Assembly: GCA_024509875.1 (NCBI GenBank)
Contig: JAMPIV010010569.1
Span: 310,001 to 374,000 of the forward strand
DNA length: 64,000 bases
Source of the DNA: Oreohelix idahoensis
Lineage: Eukaryota > Mollusca > Gastropoda > Stylommatophora > Oreohelicidae
Reading direction: 5' to 3'
Notes under the pieces: model-generated
Databases searched by the model: none
What the model was told of the DNA's origin: nothing
Seen by the model: only the letters and a program-made list of their open reading frames with translations
Part shown: positions 61,001-64,000 of the stretch, in pieces
Position numbering within the stretch: the stretch's first letter is position 1
Layout: the number at the start of each line of letters is the position of its first letter
Program-made: the position numbers and the translations under genes

Positions 61001-62962
61001 TTTGAACTCGTCTTTGGCGCGCGTCCGCGTGGCCCTATGTCGTTGCTTCACGATCTCATAACATCTGACAATATTGACGATGACACAAAGTCATCCTACG
61101 AATATGTCATCGCGTTGAGACAAAAAATTATCGAAGCATGCAAATTAGCAACTTCTTCTTCTGAATTTGCGAAACAGAAGGCAAGGCAATTTGCCAATAA
61201 GAAGAGATGCTTACGACAACTTTGTCCTGGTGACAAAGCATTTGTATTACTACCTTGTAGGGAAAACAGATTACTTATTTCTTGGAAAGGTCCGTACGAT
61301 ATAATATCGAAAATTTCCGATGTCGACTATATTGTCGATATTGATGGGAAGCATAAAACCTTCCACATCAATATGCTTACTGAATTCCATGAACGTCCGG
61401 ATTATTTGCAACCCATTTTCCAAGCAACGGACAATTCTCCAGTACAACATGGTCATTACTCATCACTGTCCGTGATACAGGATGAGGAAACAAGTTTTTC
61501 AGATGTAAATCTTCCTCTTCCAATGATCCCACTTCATTCTAGTGAATCATGGAAGAACGTTACTGTCTCTCCTGATTTGTCTCTAGGAGAACAGCGACAA
61601 GTTTCAACTATGTTGCAAACATTTCAGGATGTACTCACTGACATCCCTGGACAAACGCATGTCATTGAACATGACATTGTTCTAACTGACCATACTCCTA
61701 TTAGGGTTAGACCTTATCCTATACCTATACATTTTCAAGCACAGGTCGAGAAAGAGTTGGATGAGATGATAGATTTGAAAATAATCGAACCATCCACCTC
61801 TGCATATTCTTCGCCGATGGTTATTGTGCGTAAAAAAGACAATAACATACGTCTTTGCGTTGACTATCGAAAATTGAATCAAGTAACGAAGTTCGATGCC
61901 GAACCTATGCCTTTACTGGAAGAGCTACTTACTCGACTCTCCAAATCTCATTTTTTCACTAAACTTGATTTGTCTAAAGGATATTGGCAAGTTCCTTTAT
62001 CTGAACGCGCCAAACCTCTCACGGCTTTTTCAACACCTAGAGGTTTGTTCCAATGGAATTTTATGCCTTTCGGTCTTATGAACGCACCAGCTACATTCGT
62101 ACGCATGATGCGCCGAATCCTATCTTATCGGTCAGATGTCATTGCATATCTAGACGACATCTGTCTTTTCAGCGATACTTGGGAAGATCACTATTCAGGG
62201 TTAGATGAATTGCTGTCTACTTTGCGTGAGCACAACCTGACAGCGAAACCCTCTAAAGCCTATATTGGTTTTAGCGAAATTTCTTTCCTAGGCCACCGAG
62301 TTGGTCATGGTTTCCTAAAGACAGAGGACCATAATACTAGTAAGATACTTAACATCTCAATCCCTAAGACTAAAAAACAGGTGAGAAGTCTGTTAGGTCT
62401 TATTCAATTTTATGGCAGATTCATTCAGAATCTATCCTCTATCATGGCACCTCTCTCAACACTTCTAAAGAAAGGTTCGCCTAATGTGGTCCACTGGTCT
62501 CAGGAATGCCAATGCTCTCTGGATAAGATTAAAACATTGTTTTCAACACCACCTATTTTAGTGCTACCTACTAAAGATAAGACATTCGTTCTTCGTAGTG
62601 ACGCTTCATCCACTGGGATTGGAGCGGCACTAATGCAAGAGTACTCTGGAACTCTGCATCCTGTAATGTATATTTCCAGAAAACTTAATGCGGCAGAAAG
62701 GAATTATTCGGTTTTAGACCGTGAGCTATTAGCTATGGTTTGGTCGATCCTCAAACTACAGAGATTCCTTCTAGGCGCACATTTCATAGTAGAAACCGAC
62801 CAAAAAGCTCTTACTGCTATACAGAGTAAGAATTTGAAGAGCTCGAGGTCTACTCGATATGCAATTGCTCTTCAACCTTTTCATTTCTCTGTGCGAGCTA
62901 TTCGTGGATCAGATAATGTGATGGCAGACATTCTGTCAAGATGCCCACATGATTCTACATAA
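58100..62962 (+). CDS. Gag-Pol polyprotein of element B, integrase upstream of RT
   Basis: From the ATG at 58100 it is 1,620 residues in one frame (numbers from that Met). A Lys/Arg/Glu coiled coil spans about 31-141, with repeats of EAEQKRLDR. A Gag-like helical region is at about 150-330, and an Asn/Arg/Gly/Tyr-rich tract at about 336-470. A Cys/His cluster is formed by C508, C511, C525 and H527. The protease has DSG at 561-563. The integrase zinc finger is H757, H764, C794, C797; the catalytic triad is D827, D887, E923 (D-35-E spacing); the GPY motif is at about 1064. The RT has D1290 and YLDD at 1350-1353. RNase H has D1501, E1542, D1567 and D1610. All catalytic residues are present, so it may be active. 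The order protease-integrase-RT-RNase H matches Gmr1-like elements and differs from ordinary gypsy. There is no envelope-like frame. Confidence 0.95.
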   Translation: MSTLEYFITQGKALDKTGQQLEQWAVAQYDKALAAEERRAMAEEKRLEREAEAAAEQKKLQMQVEERRFEAEQKKLEREAAAEQKRLDSEAEQKRLDREAEQKRLDREAEQKRLDREAEEKKAIREHEFELEKLRLTSMSNVNQASSGNDKPSTYKVKVPPFNQSSDDITFWLDRFERSCRTHNVDKSQYANQLSENLKGESLTRLCLVGEADKDNYDVIRAALIKKYQLSEEGYRLLFKTMVPETGVEFSEFTAKARLTVDRWIELSKTEKTYEGLMDLLLRDKIMSCVNKPFLEFIHERKPKSLKEMEEYCSQYVTAHPDVTFGNTKIKESMPVASATPYNPNYSHRFQGPQNRFDKKGNHNSYQNQGNQSFQGSSSKNWRRPDSSRHRGGHNYRNFRRGSNYRNYQGYPSWSQQDHNYRDTHYNEYDNGNQGNYDSNPNRGYNRGNNNYRGDNNRGRSQNKRHKPHFQANSAQQESHEAYKQSKDNNDASNMACAAFDFGRASQCPQCKTLFEPTTVSTLSCGHPLPALPASVAHDGRGSLVLHKGLVNNNPVSVLFDSGCTTIGVRQSLVDPSRATGQVVKCVTFGGTLEKYSTAIIRIATPFFTGDVHACLLPNPIADLIIGRIHGVKECTPQQISTWERQNMQIANAVVTRAQALNMPQTSSTEDNEVHNQDNPLVISRDSFIKQQEDDPTLKKFFILATKGDPNKDTSRKSWITKKNGVLVRMVQDSITSSHSQILVPKNLRVKILQHAHDSQCAGHMGFSRTKSRVLAAFFWPLVNKDIRIYCRSCKVCQEVKSKGPRHAAPIQAADIPIRPFQKMAIDIIGPFKIKSARGHQFILTCVDMCTRWPEAIPLKSITTADIADALWLIFSRLGFPGEILSDHGTQLISDTMSQVMSTLQIDRSLGSIYHPMSNGMVERLNRTLKNLLGKITEDHPQDWDRVLPAALFAYREVPNEHTRFSPFELVFGARPRGPMSLLHDLITSDNIDDDTKSSYEYVIALRQKIIEACKLATSSSEFAKQKARQFANKKRCLRQLCPGDKAFVLLPCRENRLLISWKGPYDIISKISDVDYIVDIDGKHKTFHINMLTEFHERPDYLQPIFQATDNSPVQHGHYSSLSVIQDEETSFSDVNLPLPMIPLHSSESWKNVTVSPDLSLGEQRQVSTMLQTFQDVLTDIPGQTHVIEHDIVLTDHTPIRVRPYPIPIHFQAQVEKELDEMIDLKIIEPSTSAYSSPMVIVRKKDNNIRLCVDYRKLNQVTKFDAEPMPLLEELLTRLSKSHFFTKLDLSKGYWQVPLSERAKPLTAFSTPRGLFQWNFMPFGLMNAPATFVRMMRRILSYRSDVIAYLDDICLFSDTWEDHYSGLDELLSTLREHNLTAKPSKAYIGFSEISFLGHRVGHGFLKTEDHNTSKILNISIPKTKKQVRSLLGLIQFYGRFIQNLSSIMAPLSTLLKKGSPNVVHWSQECQCSLDKIKTLFSTPPILVLPTKDKTFVLRSDASSTGIGAALMQEYSGTLHPVMYISRKLNAAERNYSVLDRELLAMVWSILKLQRFLLGAHFIVETDQKALTAIQSKNLKSSRSTRYAIALQPFHFSVRAIRGSDNVMADILSRCPHDST

Positions 62963-63446
62963 CTATTAGGGCTTAGACTTCTTGATATGTCTAGTTCTAT
63001 AGTAGTTCCTTTTCTATATCATGATAGATACACATTTGTAATTTAATAATATAATGATTGTATCACTACATAGCGGTTCATTGATGTTTATTCACCGCTG
63101 TGCTTTGATGATTTTTTCTTCATAAATCATAAATTTAAGATATCTAATACGAAATGATGATATGAATTTTTTAGGCATTGTGTAATTGCCAGAATTGTAT
63201 TATACTTTGATGACACCTTCCTGGAAAAATATACTTGTAGAGAAATAATTTCTCTCAGTTTATGAGACACATTCTCACCAGTCGCTCCATAAGTCGACTT
63301 AGCCTCATATTAGGCGTTATAGGTATTCCTGATATTTTCATCTGCGCATTATTCATGCGTTGTGAGCCTATTGTACGTTGCTCCTAGATGTATTTCAAAG
63401 AAAAAAAAATGTTCCATTTTTTTTTTCCCGGGAGGTGTGGTAAGAC
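62963..63446 (+). promoter_or_regulatory. 3' noncoding region and polypurine tract of element B
   Basis: The same layout as A: about 480 bp ending in CCCGGGAGGTGTGGTAAGAC before the 3' LTR. Confidence 0.7.
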
Positions 63447-64000
63447 TGTTACGTGCAGTCTTTGATATCTTACAATATTATACATTGGTATTCTTGTTAT
63501 CTTCGCAAATATTTTGTAAACAAAATAGTGCTTAAGGGAAAGTCATTATTGAGTTACTTCCCTTGAAAGTTGTGTCGGCTCTTCCGATCAAACTCCGCGG
63601 ATGAATCCATTTTACTGCGATTTATTCGTTGTTTGGGTAATAATAGATTGTTCTTGCTTCAGAATATCTATGGCCTGAATTTATGTGTATTGTTTGTCTG
63701 AGTAGGACGAGTCTGTCTTATATCTGTATATCTTTACATATCTAAGTCGAACTATATGTTCTGTTGTCTCTAGAGAGGTCGAAGGCTATTCGGCGGATGT
63801 GTCGCTAGAGTGTGGTGTGATTTGGCTTCGTCCTGATAGGGACTGTGTTTTCCATGTCGGCCTGTCGCCGGGGAAAAAGTGATCTCAGTATTTGTGGGGA
63901 AGGTGATAGTCGTCTAAACCTATCGTGTATGCTTTACCCCAGTGTTTATTCGTATTGCCAAGGAATGGCAGTTTCATATTTCCTATACCAAGGTAATCAA
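63447..64000 (+). repeat. 3' LTR of element B (truncated by window end)
   Basis: The first 554 bp of the LTR, matching 55478 onward, including the 33-bp segment absent from A. Confidence 0.95.

Larger units (their letters stand above)
55478..64000 (+). mobile_element. LTR retrotransposon element B (Gmr1-like, Ty3/gypsy), coding-intact
   Basis: Same family as element A. 5' LTR 55478-56986, primer-binding region at 56987, leader to 58099, one gag-pol frame to 62962, purine tract, and 3' LTR from 63447 cut by the window end. The 5' flanking candidate duplication is GTCAT (55473-55477); its partner lies outside. The visible part of the 3' LTR differs from the 5' LTR at only about four sites over 554 bp. 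Compared with A it has a 33-bp longer LTR start and 99 bp more in the coiled-coil coding region. Confidence 0.95.

Noticed and set aside
55478..64000. An endogenous retrovirus with an envelope gene
   Set aside because: No frame follows RNase H; about 480 bp of noncoding sequence leads directly into the 3' LTR.

Overview
The window is eukaryotic, intron-bearing and crowded with transposable elements. There is no bacterial-style gene packing. It holds tRNA-derived SINEs, several APE-endonuclease LINE families with short 3' repeat tails, cut-and-paste transposon derivatives, minisatellites and two nearly identical LTR retrotransposons. The repertoire suggests an invertebrate metazoan, and a mollusc is my best guess. 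That is inference; the sequence does not prove the species.

Layout. 1-6.9 kb: a 25-bp tandem array at the left edge, SINE and LINE fragments, a 5'-truncated LINE with an RNase H domain (minus), and a piggyBac-like MITE inserted in a SINE. 6.9-16.3 kb: LTR element A, complete with 5-bp target duplications, inserted in a SINE and disabled by a one-base deletion. 16.3-30.8 kb: a mosaic of LINE tails, a dispersed repeat family called R1 here, a hAT-like MITE, a Tigger/pogo-like remnant with a SINE nested inside, and tandem arrays. 30.8-50.0 kb (minus): the only convincing host gene, a five-exon homologue of SLC7A6OS/Iwr1, the RNA polymerase II nuclear import factor. Its introns carry a decayed near-full-length LINE, an unexplained 2.4-kb segment, an unclassified terminal-inverted-repeat (TIR) element with an internal triplication, a near-full-length LINE, and tandem repeats touching exon 2 and exon 3. 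50.6-55.5 kb: a LINE copy with a long intact reverse-transcriptase frame, a (CTT)n tract, more SINE and R1 copies, a 23-bp array, and a rearranged LINE fragment. 55.5-64 kb: LTR element B, with one uninterrupted gag-pol frame of about 1,620 codons; its 3' LTR runs off the window.

The most interesting system is the pair of LTR elements. Their enzymes are Ty3/gypsy-like: the integrase has a GPY motif, and RT and RNase H follow. However, the integrase lies before the reverse transcriptase, the order usual in Ty1/copia. This is the hallmark of the Gmr1-like lineage. The Gag half has no CCHC knuckle; it has a variable-length charged coiled coil and an Arg/Gly/Asn/Tyr-rich tract. Local labels used below: LINE-a has a (GAA)n tail; LINE-b has a (TAAG)n tail; LINE-c and LINE-d are known only from 3' pieces; LINE-RH carries RNase H; SINE-1 to SINE-4 and R1 are dispersed families seen several times within the window.
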